A DNA stretch of 64,000 nucleotides from Paraburkholderia lycopersici (GCF_900096975.1 NZ_FMYQ01000016.1:1-64000); one strand, 5' to 3'. Counted from the stretch's first letter, positions 1 to 8,148 are shown. The notes: generated by a model from the sequence alone, not told the origin. Translations and numbers: made by a program.

Positions 1-1
1 T

Positions 2-114
2 TTAAAGAGCATTCGCGAAACCCGCCGTACAACCACTCACTGCCCGGCGTTTTCTGCGTTGCTGCGTCAGCAGCAGAGAAATGAGATTATGAAGAATCTT
101 TTTCGCTTCGTCAA
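2..114 (-). promoter_or_regulatory. rRNA operon promoter and leader with boxA
   Basis: Read on the minus strand, a -35 box TTGACG (109-114) and a -10 box CATAAT (86-91) are separated by exactly 17 bp. Next come a small hairpin (TGCTGC-TGAC-GCAGCA) and, at the window edge (2-11), TGCTCTTTAA, which is the boxA antitermination element of rRNA leaders. This arrangement is that of the promoter and leader just upstream of a 16S gene in Burkholderia-type genomes, so an rRNA operon very probably lies immediately left of position 1, transcribed leftward. A 66-codon open frame over the same bases is not a gene. The downstream rRNA itself is outside the window, so its identity is inferred from the leader. 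Confidence 0.8.
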
Positions 115-272
115 CCCCTTTTTTTAGCGTCACCGCCTGAAGGCTGCTGATCCCGCGACCGCCGGTTTCCGCGGCGGCCTTCACTCGCCCGACGTCCATC
201 ACATCGAACAGCGAAGGGGGCGAATCTTAACGCCCCGGCCGCCACGCCGCAAGGGGGAGACGGAAATATTCC

Positions 273-1541
273 TTACTTCCCGGCGAGTGCCTCCAGCGGC
301 ACCACGGTCGCCATTGCCGCATAGCCTGCATCGCTCGGGTGGATGTGGTCGCCGCTGTCGTATTCATGGCGCAGACGCGTCGGATCGGCCGGATCGCGCA
401 GTGCCGCGTCGAAATCGACCACGCCGTCGAATGCCCTGCTCGAGCGAATCCACTGGTTGACCGCTGCGCGGATCGCTTCGCGCTCCGGCGGCAGCGACGC
501 CGGCGTCAGCGTCGCACCGAGAATGCGCACGCCACGCCCATGCGCCTGCGCAATGACGCGCCGATATCCCGCGATCAGATCGTTCGCGTCCACATGCGCA
601 TGAGGAAAATCACAGTCAAGGGCCGAGCGCGCCGGCATCGCCTGGAAGTTGATGTCGTTGACGCCGATGAGCAGCACCACCGTCCGCACGCCCGGGTGTG
701 CCAGCGCGTCCCGCTCGAAGCGCCGCTCGAGTGCCTCGCCATAGCATGGCGAATCGTTCAGCAGGCGGTTACCGCTTATCCCGAGGTCGATGACGGCGAG
801 ATCCGAACGCTGCGATTGCGCGAGACGCCGCGCCAGCGCGTCCGGCCAGCGGCGATTCTGATTGAGCGTAGAGCGCATGCCATCCGTGATGGAATCGCCG
901 ATCGCCGCAACCGTCGATGCCCCCGGCGCCTCGACCGCCAGCCCCGTCACCCACACATACTGCGTGAACCGCTGTGTAAACGCCGCGATCGACGGATCGG
1001 CGACGTGATCGCCTGGCCGCGAGACGTAGTCCACCTGATTCGACACGCGATGCCATGCGACCACCGTCTGCCCAGGTCCCATATATGAGCTGATGGCGTA
1101 GGGCTTATGCGCCCTCAGCTCGATATGCACCGGGTCGCTATCGAGCGCCGCGCCGGGCGGCACCGACACCGCCGGCCGCCCGCCAAACGTCACGGACACC
1201 ACGCCCGCCTCGCTCGCCGCCGCGCCACCGGCAGAGGGCGCGATCGCCATCGCCTCGATCACTAGCGGCGTGCGTCCGTAGAGATTGCTGACGCGCACGC
1301 GCACGACCGAACCGCCGAGCGTCGGATACACGATCTGGCGAACAGTGCGCCCTGCGACGTCCGGCGTGCGGTAGAGCGCCGGGAGCGAATCGCGCTGGGG
1401 AATCGACTGAAGCGCCGTCGCCCAGCTCGTGACCCACGAGCCCGAGGGTTGATCGGCGAACGCCGGCGAAACGACGCCCGGCGAAACGACGGAAACGAGC
1501 AACGCGGCGGCCGCCGCAAGGGAAGCAAGGGAGATCTTCAT
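273..1541 (-). CDS. Secreted SGNH/GDSL-family hydrolase
   Basis: Predicted extracytoplasmic serine ester hydrolase of the SGNH/GDSL superfamily, 422 residues from the chosen start. The start at 1541 gives a good signal peptide (Lys near the N-terminus, an Ala/Leu/Val-rich core, cleavage near AFA-DQ at about residue 29); an upstream in-frame start would bury it. About 170 residues of beta-rich sequence precede the catalytic domain. Block I is GDSITDG with nucleophile Ser217, block III is GVND at 293-296, and block V is DHIH at 398-401 with Asp398 and His401 completing the catalytic set. The N-terminal domain plus late GDS block resembles secreted lysophospholipase or acyl-esterase-like SGNH proteins. 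The substrate cannot be read from sequence. It stands alone between the rRNA leader and the divergent paa promoter. Confidence 0.88.
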   Translation of the reverse strand: MKISLASLAAAAALLVSVVSPGVVSPAFADQPSGSWVTSWATALQSIPQRDSLPALYRTPDVAGRTVRQIVYPTLGGSVVRVRVSNLYGRTPLVIEAMAIAPSAGGAAASEAGVVSVTFGGRPAVSVPPGAALDSDPVHIELRAHKPYAISSYMGPGQTVVAWHRVSNQVDYVSRPGDHVADPSIAAFTQRFTQYVWVTGLAVEAPGASTVAAIGDSITDGMRSTLNQNRRWPDALARRLAQSQRSDLAVIDLGISGNRLLNDSPCYGEALERRFERDALAHPGVRTVVLLIGVNDINFQAMPARSALDCDFPHAHVDANDLIAGYRRVIAQAHGRGVRILGATLTPASLPPEREAIRAAVNQWIRSSRAFDGVVDFDAALRDPADPTRLRHEYDSGDHIHPSDAGYAAMATVVPLEALAGK

Positions 1542-1708
1542 CCGTGAACAGTGCGCAGGCAAAGGCGCATTGTGCCCCATGGCCCGCCGGACAGCCTTCC
1601 ATCCGCCTGACAGTTCGATGCACGCGCCGCCAAGCGGCGCACGCACGGCGTCGATTCGCTAACGCTCACTGCCAGTGCACTCTTTCTTGCCCTACCTCAA
1701 AATATTCA

Positions 1709-1736
1709 TTTACCGACCGGTCGGTTGGTTTATACT
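1709..1736 (+). promoter_or_regulatory. paaA promoter with PaaR-type palindromic operator
   Basis: A perfect 14-bp palindrome, ACCGACCGGTCGGT, lies at 1712-1725. It sits inside a plausible sigma70 promoter: -35 TTTACC (1709-1714), 16-bp spacer, -10 TATACT (1731-1736), with the paaA ATG at 1770. A repressor bound here would cover the -35 box and spacer. TetR-family PaaR proteins of Burkholderia are known to repress paa genes through an inverted repeat of this kind and to release it in response to phenylacetyl-CoA. A TetR gene that fits this role is at 6560-7162. The pairing of operator and regulator is inferred. Confidence 0.8.
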
Positions 1737-1769
1737 GCGCGACATACCCAACTTCGACGAGAGCGTCCC

Positions 1770-2768
1770 ATGTACACGCAATCCCTCGACATCCCCGGCA
1801 ACGTCGCCCCGCTGGACGCGGACGCAGCCTCGCCCGAGCAGGCGCGGTTCGACGCCGTCATGGCCGCCGACGGCAAGATCGAGCCGCAGGACTGGATGCC
1901 CGAAGCCTATCGCAAGACGCTCGTGCGCCAGATTTCGCAGCACGCGCATTCGGAAGTGGTCGGCATGTTGCCGGAAGGCAACTGGATCACGCGCGCGCCG
2001 AGCCTCAAGCGCAAGGCGATCCTGCTCGCCAAGGTACAGGACGAGGCGGGCCACGGCCTGTATCTCTATAGCGCGGTCGAAACGCTCGGCGTCTCGCGCG
2101 ACCAGTTGATCGACGCGCTCCACGCCGGCAAGGCCAAGTATTCGAGCATCTTCAACTACCCGACGCCCACGTGGGCCGACGTCGGCGTGATCGGCTGGCT
2201 CGTGGACGGCGCCGCGATCATGAACCAGATTCCGCTGTGCCGCTGCTCCTACGGCCCCTATGCGCGCGCCATGATCCGCATTTGCAAGGAAGAGTCGTTC
2301 CACCAGCGCCAGGGCTTCGACGCCCTGCTCGCCATGATGCAGGGCACCGAAGCGCAGCGCGAACTCGTCCAGCAGTCCGTGAACCGCTGGTGGTGGCCCG
2401 TGCTGATGATGTTCGGCCCGAGCGACGCCGATTCGGTCCACAGCAACCAGTCGGCCAAATGGGGGATCAAGCGCATCTCGAACGACGACCTGCGCCAGAA
2501 GTTCGTCGACGCCATCGTCGAGCAGGCCAGGGTGCTGGGCGTCACGCTGCCCGACGCCGACCTCAAATGGAACGAGGCGCGCGGCCATTACGACTACGGC
2601 GCGATCGACTGGGAAGAATTCTGGCGCGTCGTGAACGGCGACGGCCCGTGCAACCGCGAGCGTCTCGGCACGCGCGTGAAGGCGCACAACGAAGGCGCAT
2701 GGGTGCGCGAAGCCGCCCTCGCCCATGCAGCAAAACAACGTCAGCGCGCCGAAAAGCAGGCCGCGTGA
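1770..2768 (+). CDS. paaA: 1,2-phenylacetyl-CoA epoxidase, catalytic subunit A
   Basis: Catalytic di-iron subunit of the multicomponent phenylacetyl-CoA 1,2-epoxidase, the first oxygen-dependent step of aerobic phenylacetate degradation; it forms the ring-1,2-epoxide of phenylacetyl-CoA in the cytoplasm. The 332-residue product matches the usual PaaA length. Ferritin-like carboxylate-bridged di-iron helices are visible, including KVQDEAGH near residues 88-95 and ICKEESFHQRQGF near 171-183 (E-x2-H pairs). The ATG at 1770 was chosen over an upstream in-frame codon because it lies correctly behind a GAGAG element and gives the family N-terminus. It is the first gene of paaABCDE, directly behind the PaaR-type operator. 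Confidence 0.96.
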   Translation: MYTQSLDIPGNVAPLDADAASPEQARFDAVMAADGKIEPQDWMPEAYRKTLVRQISQHAHSEVVGMLPEGNWITRAPSLKRKAILLAKVQDEAGHGLYLYSAVETLGVSRDQLIDALHAGKAKYSSIFNYPTPTWADVGVIGWLVDGAAIMNQIPLCRCSYGPYARAMIRICKEESFHQRQGFDALLAMMQGTEAQRELVQQSVNRWWWPVLMMFGPSDADSVHSNQSAKWGIKRISNDDLRQKFVDAIVEQARVLGVTLPDADLKWNEARGHYDYGAIDWEEFWRVVNGDGPCNRERLGTRVKAHNEGAWVREAALAHAAKQRQRAEKQAA

Positions 2769-2794
2769 TCCCCGAGACTACGAAGGAGAGACAG

Positions 2795-3079
2795 ATGAAC
2801 AAGGAATGGCCGATCTGGGAAGTGTTCGTGCGCAGCAAACAGGGCCTCGACCACAAGCATTGCGGCAGCCTGCACGCCGCCGACGCCACGATGGCGCTGC
2901 GCATGGCGCGCGACGTCTACACGCGCCGCCAGGAAGGCGTGAGCATCTGGGTGGTGCCGTCGTCGGCGATCACGGCGTCGGACCCGAACGAGAAGGCCGA
3001 ACTGTTCGAGCCGGCCGGCGACAAGATTTATCGCCATCCGACGTTCTATACGCTGCCCGACGAAGTCAACCACATGTAA
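2795..3079 (+). CDS. paaB: 1,2-phenylacetyl-CoA epoxidase subunit B
   Basis: Small non-catalytic subunit of the phenylacetyl-CoA epoxidase, 94 residues, typical for PaaB. It begins MNKEWPIWEVFVRSKQGLDHKH and contains the family pattern GSLHAADATMALRMARDVYTRR. In this family PaaB is thought to bridge PaaAC sub-complexes and help dock the reductase. A strong AAGGAGAG ribosome-binding site lies 6-7 nt ahead of the ATG. It is 26 bp downstream of paaA and 10 bp upstream of paaC, consistent with one operon. Confidence 0.96.
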   Translation: MNKEWPIWEVFVRSKQGLDHKHCGSLHAADATMALRMARDVYTRRQEGVSIWVVPSSAITASDPNEKAELFEPAGDKIYRHPTFYTLPDEVNHM

Positions 3080-3089
3080 GAGCGCCACC

Positions 3090-3896
3090 ATGACGACGCC
3101 CACGCCCGAACAACTCGCGTACGTGCTGCGCCTCGCCGATACGGCGCTGATCCTCGGTCAGCGCAATACGGAATGGTGCGGCCACGGCCCGGTCCTCGAA
3201 GAAGACATCGCGCTCGCCAACATGAGCCTCGACCTGATCGGCCAGGCGCGCCTGCTCTACACGCACGCCGCCGCGCTCGAACAGGCGCTCACCGGCCGCG
3301 AGCGCACCGAGGACGACTACGCCTACTTCCGCGCCGAACGCGAGTTCGCGAACTACACGCTCGCCGAACTGCCGCATTTCGGCCCGCTCGTCGGCACGAC
3401 GCATTCGGCCAACGACTACGCCGTGACGATCGTGCGCAACTTCCTCTATGCCACGCTGATGGCGCATCTGTGGACCGCGCTGCTGCGCTCCGCCGACAGC
3501 CAGCTGGCCGCGATCGCCGAACGCTCGATCAAGGAAACGCGCTACCACGTGCACCACGCGCGCGAATGGCTGATCCGCTTCGGCGACGGCACCGAGGAAT
3601 CGCACCGCCGCGCCCAGGCCGCGCTCGACTGGCTCATGCCGTACACGCGCGAATTCTTCAGCACCGACGCCGTGGAAACCGCCGTGACCGAAGCGGGCAT
3701 CGCGCCGCTCACCGCGCAACTGGAAGCCGCCTGGCGCGCCGACGTGGAAGCCGCGCTAGACGAAGCCACGCTCGCGTCGCCAGCGCCCGTCCAGCACATC
3801 ACGACCGGCAAGCTCGGCGAACACTCGGAACACATGGGTTTCGTACTCGCCGAAATGCAGAGCCTCGCGCGCCAGCACCCCGGCGCGCGCTGGTAA
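3090..3896 (+). CDS. paaC: 1,2-phenylacetyl-CoA epoxidase, structural subunit C
   Basis: Structural partner of PaaA in the phenylacetyl-CoA epoxidase, 268 residues, with the ferritin-like fold but lacking a complete di-iron site. Typical PaaC stretches include LGQRNTEWCGHGPVLEEDIALAN-type sequence near residues 22-44, LIGQARLLYTHAA, and the C-terminal GKLGEHSEHMGFVLAEMQ. It pairs with PaaA to shape the phenylacetyl-CoA pocket. Its place between paaB and paaD is the standard order. Confidence 0.96.
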   Translation: MTTPTPEQLAYVLRLADTALILGQRNTEWCGHGPVLEEDIALANMSLDLIGQARLLYTHAAALEQALTGRERTEDDYAYFRAEREFANYTLAELPHFGPLVGTTHSANDYAVTIVRNFLYATLMAHLWTALLRSADSQLAAIAERSIKETRYHVHHAREWLIRFGDGTEESHRRAQAALDWLMPYTREFFSTDAVETAVTEAGIAPLTAQLEAAWRADVEAALDEATLASPAPVQHITTGKLGEHSEHMGFVLAEMQSLARQHPGARW

Positions 3897-3928
3897 GCAG
3901 GCGCTCGCAGTCAAGAGAGGACGTCACG

Positions 3929-4468
3929 ATGCAAGCAACGGCAGATCACGCGCTCGAACGCGCCTGGGAAGTGCTGGAATCGGTGCCCGATCCGGAGATT
4001 CCCGTCGTGTCGATCCGCGAACTCGGCATCCTGCGCGACGTGCGCCGCGCCGCCGACGGCCAGATCGAAGTGGTCATCACGCCCACTTATTCGGGCTGTC
4101 CGGCGATGTCGCAGATCGCGGAGGACGTCGCGCACGCGCTCGACGTCGCCGAACTCGCGCCGTACCGCATCGCGACGACCCTCGCGCCCGCCTGGACGAC
4201 CGACTGGATCACCGACGCAGCGCGCGAAAAGCTGCGCGCCTACGGCATCGCGCCGCCCACGGGCAACTGCGGCAGCCACGGCGGCAGCGCCGGTCAAGCG
4301 GCCGAACAGCCGATCACCTTCATGCCGAAGCCGCTGCCCGCGCCCGCCTGCCCGCACTGCGGCTCGCCGCACACCGAACGCCTCGCGCAATTCGGCTCGA
4401 CCGCGTGCAAGGCGCTCTACCGCTGCCTCGACTGCCGCGAACCCTTCGACTACTTCAAACCGTACTGA
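3929..4468 (+). CDS. paaD: 1,2-phenylacetyl-CoA epoxidase subunit D (MIP18/DUF59 family)
   Basis: PaaD (called PaaJ in some genomes), 179 residues. The N-terminal part is a MIP18/DUF59 domain, the fold of Fe-S assembly factors, with the signature VPDPEIPVVSIRELGI near residues 18-33. The C-terminus is a zinc-ribbon-like segment with two CxxC pairs (CPHC and CLDC). PaaD is needed for activity of the epoxidase in vivo, probably by maturing the Fe-S or di-iron centres, but is not part of the catalytic core. A GAGAGG element precedes the ATG. Only one base separates its stop from the paaE start, so the two are probably translationally coupled. Confidence 0.94.
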   Translation: MQATADHALERAWEVLESVPDPEIPVVSIRELGILRDVRRAADGQIEVVITPTYSGCPAMSQIAEDVAHALDVAELAPYRIATTLAPAWTTDWITDAAREKLRAYGIAPPTGNCGSHGGSAGQAAEQPITFMPKPLPAPACPHCGSPHTERLAQFGSTACKALYRCLDCREPFDYFKPY

Positions 4469-4469
4469 T

Positions 4470-5558
4470 ATGGCCACTCCGCAATTCCATTCGCTGCGCA
4501 TCCGCGAAGTGCGGCCCGAAACCGCGGACGCGGTCTCCGTCGCTTTCGAGGTCCCGCCCGAGCTGCGCGACGCGTATCGCTTCACCCAGGGTCAGTTCGT
4601 CACGCTCAAGACCCACATCGACGGCGAGGAAACGCGCCGCTCGTATTCGATCTGCGTCGGCGTGACCGACTACGACCGCGACGGCGAACTGCGCATCGGC
4701 ATCAAGCGCGTGCGCGGCGGGCGTTTCTCGAACTTCGCGTTCGACACGCTCGCGCCGGGCCACGAAATCGACGTGATGACGCCCGACGGCCGCTTCTTCA
4801 CGCACCTGAACGCCGGGCACGGCAAGCACTACGTGGCGTTCTCGGGCGGCTCGGGCATCACGCCCGTGCTCGCGATCATCAAGACGACGCTCGAAACGGA
4901 GCCGCGCAGCGCGTTCACGCTCGTGTACGGCAACCGCAGCGTCGACGCGATCATGTTCGCCGAAGAACTGGAAGACCTGAAGAACCGCTTCATGAACCGC
5001 TTCATGCTCTACCACGTGCTGTCCGACGACCTGCAGGACGTCGAGCTTTTCAACGGCGTGCTCGATCAGGCCAAGTGCGCGGCGTTCCTCGAAACGCTGC
5101 TGCCGGCGAACGAAATCGACGAAGCCTTCATCTGCGGGCCCGCGCCGATGATGGACGCCGCCGAAGCCGCGCTCAAGGCCGCCGGCGTGCCGCCGCAAAA
5201 CGTGCACGTCGAGCGCTTCGGCTCGCCGCTGCCGCAGGCGGGCGTGCCGCCGGTCGACATCGCCGAAAACACGCCGGCCGCCGATCTGGAAATCATCATC
5301 GACGGCAAGAAGCGCAAGATGCGCCTGCCGTACGAGGGCGCAAGCCTGCTCGACGTCGGCCTGCACGCGGGCCTCGCGCTGCCTTACGCGTGCAAGGGCG
5401 GCGTCTGCTGCACCTGCCGCGCCAAGGTGCTCGAAGGCGAGGTGAAGATGGACAAGAACTACACGCTGGAAGAGCAGGAGATGAAGGACGGCTTCGTGCT
5501 CACCTGCCAATGCCATCCGGTGAGCGAGCGCGTCGTGGTGAGCTTCGACGAACGCTAG
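4470..5558 (+). CDS. paaE: 1,2-phenylacetyl-CoA epoxidase reductase subunit E
   Basis: Electron-transfer subunit that feeds NADPH electrons to the PaaA di-iron centre; 362 residues. Domain order: an FAD-binding ferredoxin-reductase barrel (RSYSICVG near residues 53-60), an NAD(P)-binding domain (FSGGSGITPVLAI near 124-136), and a C-terminal plant-type [2Fe-2S] domain. The cluster ligands are visible as Cys308-x4-Cys313-x2-Cys316 and Cys346. This is the canonical PaaE architecture. It is the last gene of paaABCDE and is followed by a strong intrinsic terminator. No paaF/G/H/J/K genes are present in the window, so the later steps must be encoded elsewhere. Confidence 0.96.
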   Translation: MATPQFHSLRIREVRPETADAVSVAFEVPPELRDAYRFTQGQFVTLKTHIDGEETRRSYSICVGVTDYDRDGELRIGIKRVRGGRFSNFAFDTLAPGHEIDVMTPDGRFFTHLNAGHGKHYVAFSGGSGITPVLAIIKTTLETEPRSAFTLVYGNRSVDAIMFAEELEDLKNRFMNRFMLYHVLSDDLQDVELFNGVLDQAKCAAFLETLLPANEIDEAFICGPAPMMDAAEAALKAAGVPPQNVHVERFGSPLPQAGVPPVDIAENTPAADLEIIIDGKKRKMRLPYEGASLLDVGLHAGLALPYACKGGVCCTCRAKVLEGEVKMDKNYTLEEQEMKDGFVLTCQCHPVSERVVVSFDER

Positions 5559-5604
5559 AGCAACGGCACGCTTTCGGCCCACAGGCGATCCGCTTACACT
5601 AGGG

Positions 5605-5653
5605 GCCGCGCGCGTGTTGCAGCGCAACGCTGCACACGCGCGCGGCTCTTTTT
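5605..5653 (+). terminator. Intrinsic terminator after paaABCDE
   Basis: A very long GC-rich hairpin (left arm from 5605, right arm ending 5646, about 19 bp of pairing with one bulged T and a short GCAAC loop) is followed by TCTTTTTC. It lies 46 bp after the paaE stop and should end the paa transcript. Confidence 0.9.
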
Positions 5654-5710
5654 CGTTATTTGCGCGCTTTCGGGCTTTCAGGCGTTCACCGTGAACGCAG
5701 CGAGTTGTCG

Positions 5711-6553
5711 ATGACCACGATTCACCTCATATATGGCGAGCCGGCCGCGGCGGCGTTGCGCCAGGCGCTCGAAGGGGCGGCCCGCGCCGCGGCAACGGCC
5801 GATCGTCCGGACCGCGTGATCACGCTGCGCGATGACCTGACGGTAGGCCCACTGCGCGACATCGACAAAGCAGGCGACCCCGGCATCTCACAACGCGCCG
5901 CCTTCTGGGAGCGCCTTGGCGGCGTCTCGCCCACCCTCGCAAGCGAGGACTGCACGGCGTTGAGGGCCCTTGAGGCCGACGACACCAACGTAGTGATCTG
6001 GCACACGGATGATGCGGCGCACCAGCTCGCGTTGCGGCGCGTCTGCTACCGCCTGCGCGACGTCCCGCAGCGGTTGAACGAGGTGCGTCTCGCCGCCGAT
6101 GAAATTTCGGGCCATAACGCGCCGGTGCGTCTCGAAGCGCGGTTGCCCGACGCTGCGCCGATTTCGGTGCTGCGCATTACGCGCCTCGCGCTCGAATGGC
6201 AGGAAGCGAAGTTCGCCAACGGCGAAACGCGGCGCTGGCGCGACAATACCTTTACAAGCGGCACGTGGAGCGATCTCGACACCCTGATCCTCGACGTGCT
6301 CTGCGCAAACAAAGCCCATCCGGAAGCTGCGTCATGGCTCGCAAGCGACGCGCTCGGCGCGGCGCTCACGCGCGACGCCGGCTTCACGGTAGGCAAAGCG
6401 GTCGTGCTCTGGCGCCTGCGCGAACTGGCCGCCGCCGACGAACTGCGCCTACGCGATGACATGTGCGCGGCATGCGCGCCGCTCGCGGGCGCCGCTCACG
6501 CGACGCGTCCGCCGCTGCCGCAAACCCCCGCGCACCTTTCCCTCTCCCGCTGA
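5711..6553 (+). CDS. DUF1835/DUF3658-type conserved protein
   Basis: 280-residue conserved protein of unknown function. The N-terminus (TTIHLIYGEPAAAALRQAL, then ITLRDDLTVGPLRDID near residues 35-50) matches DUF1835 proteins; the C-terminal half resembles the DUF3658 partner domain. No signal peptide or membrane segment is seen, so it is probably cytoplasmic. The ATG at 5711 is preferred because the homologous region starts right after it; a further upstream start would fall close to the paaE terminator. It lies 6 bp upstream of paaR, so both are probably co-transcribed, yet it is outside the paaABCDE transcript. A link to phenylacetate metabolism is possible by position only. Confidence 0.75.
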   Translation: MTTIHLIYGEPAAAALRQALEGAARAAATADRPDRVITLRDDLTVGPLRDIDKAGDPGISQRAAFWERLGGVSPTLASEDCTALRALEADDTNVVIWHTDDAAHQLALRRVCYRLRDVPQRLNEVRLAADEISGHNAPVRLEARLPDAAPISVLRITRLALEWQEAKFANGETRRWRDNTFTSGTWSDLDTLILDVLCANKAHPEAASWLASDALGAALTRDAGFTVGKAVVLWRLRELAAADELRLRDDMCAACAPLAGAAHATRPPLPQTPAHLSLSR

Positions 6554-6559
6554 ATTCCC

Positions 6560-7162
6560 ATGGCACGCACCCGAGCGCCCGACCACGAAACCCAACGCGA
6601 CCAGATTCTCGAACTCGCTGCCGCCAAATTCGCGCAGACAAGCTATCCGAGCACCTCGATGTCCGACCTCGCGGCCGCGAGCGGCACCTCGAAGGCCCGG
6701 CTCTACCATTACTACGAGAGCAAGGAAGCCATCCTCTTCGATCTGCTCGACCGCTACACGAAGCGGCTGATGCTCATCATCGCGGAAGTGGAAGGCGCGA
6801 GCCAGCGGCGCGGGCTCGACGAGCGCGAGAGCTTCGCGGAGTTGATCCGTGCATTTCTCGCAGAGTACGAAACCTCGCACAGCCGCCATGTGGCGCTCCT
6901 GAACGACGTCAAATATCTCGTGGACGCCCAGCGTGAGATCATTCTGAACCGCCAGCGCGACGTGGTCGCCGCCTTTACGCGCCAGCTCGCACGCGCCTAC
7001 CCGGGCCAGGTGACGGCCGAAAACCAGACCGCGCTGACGATGATGGTGTTCGGCATGATCAACTGGACGTTTACCTGGCTCAAACCGGGCGGCCGCATGG
7101 GCTATCGCGATTTCGCCGAGCAGGTGATCGCCGTGGTCGATCATGGCTTGAAAAGCGCGTGA
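6560..7162 (+). CDS. paaR: TetR-family regulator, probable PaaR
   Basis: 200-residue TetR-family repressor. The N-terminal helix-turn-helix is clear (ILELAAAKFAQTSY, then MSDLAAASGTSKARLYHYY, residues about 15-55), followed by an all-helical ligand domain. TetR proteins of this type next to paaABCDE in Burkholderia are PaaR, which represses paa promoters until phenylacetyl-CoA accumulates. The palindrome at 1712-1725 in the paaA promoter is the expected target. It lies 6 bp behind the DUF1835 gene. I see no second copy of the palindrome right in front of this gene, so autoregulation is not evident. Family assignment is secure; the specific role is inferred from context. Confidence 0.85.
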   Translation: MARTRAPDHETQRDQILELAAAKFAQTSYPSTSMSDLAAASGTSKARLYHYYESKEAILFDLLDRYTKRLMLIIAEVEGASQRRGLDERESFAELIRAFLAEYETSHSRHVALLNDVKYLVDAQREIILNRQRDVVAAFTRQLARAYPGQVTAENQTALTMMVFGMINWTFTWLKPGGRMGYRDFAEQVIAVVDHGLKSA

Positions 7163-7317
7163 GCAGCGGAAATTTTCGGGTCGGATTGCTGCGACGCGAC
7201 ATGACGTATCGCGGCAACAGTTGACGCATCAACTTATCCGCAACAAATAATCCAGAATAATCAATAGCTTGCGCAAAAATTCCATGTTAATTAGGCGCAA
7301 CACTCAAATTTACACTC

Positions 7318-7357
7318 GGGGTTTTCCCTAGCTCATACCCAGGGTTTTCGCTAGAAT
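7318..7357 (+). repeat. Paired 13-bp direct repeats upstream of the GNAT gene
   Basis: Two near-identical direct repeats, GGGTTTTCCCTAG (7319-7331) and GGGTTTTCGCTAG (7342-7354), differ at one base and are offset by 23 bp, about two helical turns. The second runs into TAGAAT (7352-7357), a possible -10 box, 48 bp before the ATG at 7405. The preceding 150 bp are unusually AT-rich for this genome. The layout suggests tandem activator or repressor sites on the same face of the DNA. The protein that binds is unknown. Confidence 0.5.
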
Positions 7358-7404
7358 GCGTTTTGCACTGCATCATGCCTCACGTATTTTAAGGAGAACC
7401 CACC

Positions 7405-8070
7405 ATGAACCCGCTTTCGACCCAAGCCAACGCGCCGATCGTATCGTCCGTTCGCCCGCTGACGTCCGGTCATGCGCCCGTCATGGTGCGAGTACTCACC
7501 TCCGCCGACCGCGACCGCCTGCTTGCGCACTTCCTCGCGCTCGATGTCGACGACCGCCTGCTGCGCTTCGGCCAGGCGGCGCCGGATCACGTGATCGAGA
7601 ACTACGTGCGTTCGGTGGACTTCGCGCGCGACACCGTTTTCGGCGTGTTCGACCATCAACTGCAACTGGTGGGCGTCGGCCATCTGGCGTACCTGCCCGC
7701 GGACGGCAACAGCCGCACGGCCGAATTCGGCGTCTCCGTGATGGAAAGCGCGCGCGGTCAGGGTATCGGCTCGAAGCTGTTCGAGCGCGCCGCCATCCGC
7801 AGCCGCAACACGCACGTCACCACGCTCTACATGCACTGCCTGTCGCGCAACTCGACCATGATGCACATCGCGAAAAAGTCGGGCATGAAGATCGAGTACG
7901 CCTACGGTGAAGCCGACGCGTATCTCTCGCTGGAGCCGGCCGACCAGAGCAGCATCATCGCGGAAATGCTCCAGGAGCAAGCCGCGGTGTTCGACTACGC
8001 GCTCAAGCGCCAGGCGCGTCAGGCCAGGAAGCTGATGGAAACGATCCTGCCGCAAGCCGTTGCGGCATGA
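7405..8070 (+). CDS. GNAT-family N-acyltransferase
   Basis: 221-residue GNAT-fold acyltransferase. The acetyl-CoA-binding motif A is visible as EFGVSVMESARGQGIGSKLF near residues 112-131, followed by a motif-B-like segment (LYMHCLSRNSTMMHIAKKSGM near 145-165). The N-terminal 25 residues and the C-terminal 40 (helical, QARQARKLME) extend beyond the domain. A strong AAGGAGAA ribosome-binding site fixes the start at 7405. It is a single-gene unit with an unusual AT-rich, repeat-bearing promoter region and a terminator behind. The acceptor substrate cannot be predicted. Confidence 0.85.
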   Translation: MNPLSTQANAPIVSSVRPLTSGHAPVMVRVLTSADRDRLLAHFLALDVDDRLLRFGQAAPDHVIENYVRSVDFARDTVFGVFDHQLQLVGVGHLAYLPADGNSRTAEFGVSVMESARGQGIGSKLFERAAIRSRNTHVTTLYMHCLSRNSTMMHIAKKSGMKIEYAYGEADAYLSLEPADQSSIIAEMLQEQAAVFDYALKRQARQARKLMETILPQAVAA

Positions 8071-8103
8071 CTCCTGCCCTTCGGGACAGACTGATTCACT
8101 GAG

Positions 8104-8129
8104 AAAAAGCGGCTTCGGCCGCTTTTTTT
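8104..8129. terminator. Bidirectional terminator between GNAT gene and lrp-type gene
   Basis: Stem AGCGGC / GCCGCT (8108-8113 / 8118-8123) with a TTCG loop, flanked by five A residues on the left and seven T residues on the right. It can end both the plus-strand GNAT gene and the minus-strand Lrp-type gene. Confidence 0.88.
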
Positions 8130-8148
8130 GCGCCCGTGCGGTGCACGG

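Noticed and set aside
2..202. Open frame of 66 codons on the minus strand at the left edge
   Set aside because: It overlaps an rRNA promoter, leader hairpin and boxA; it has no ribosome-binding site and no family resemblance.
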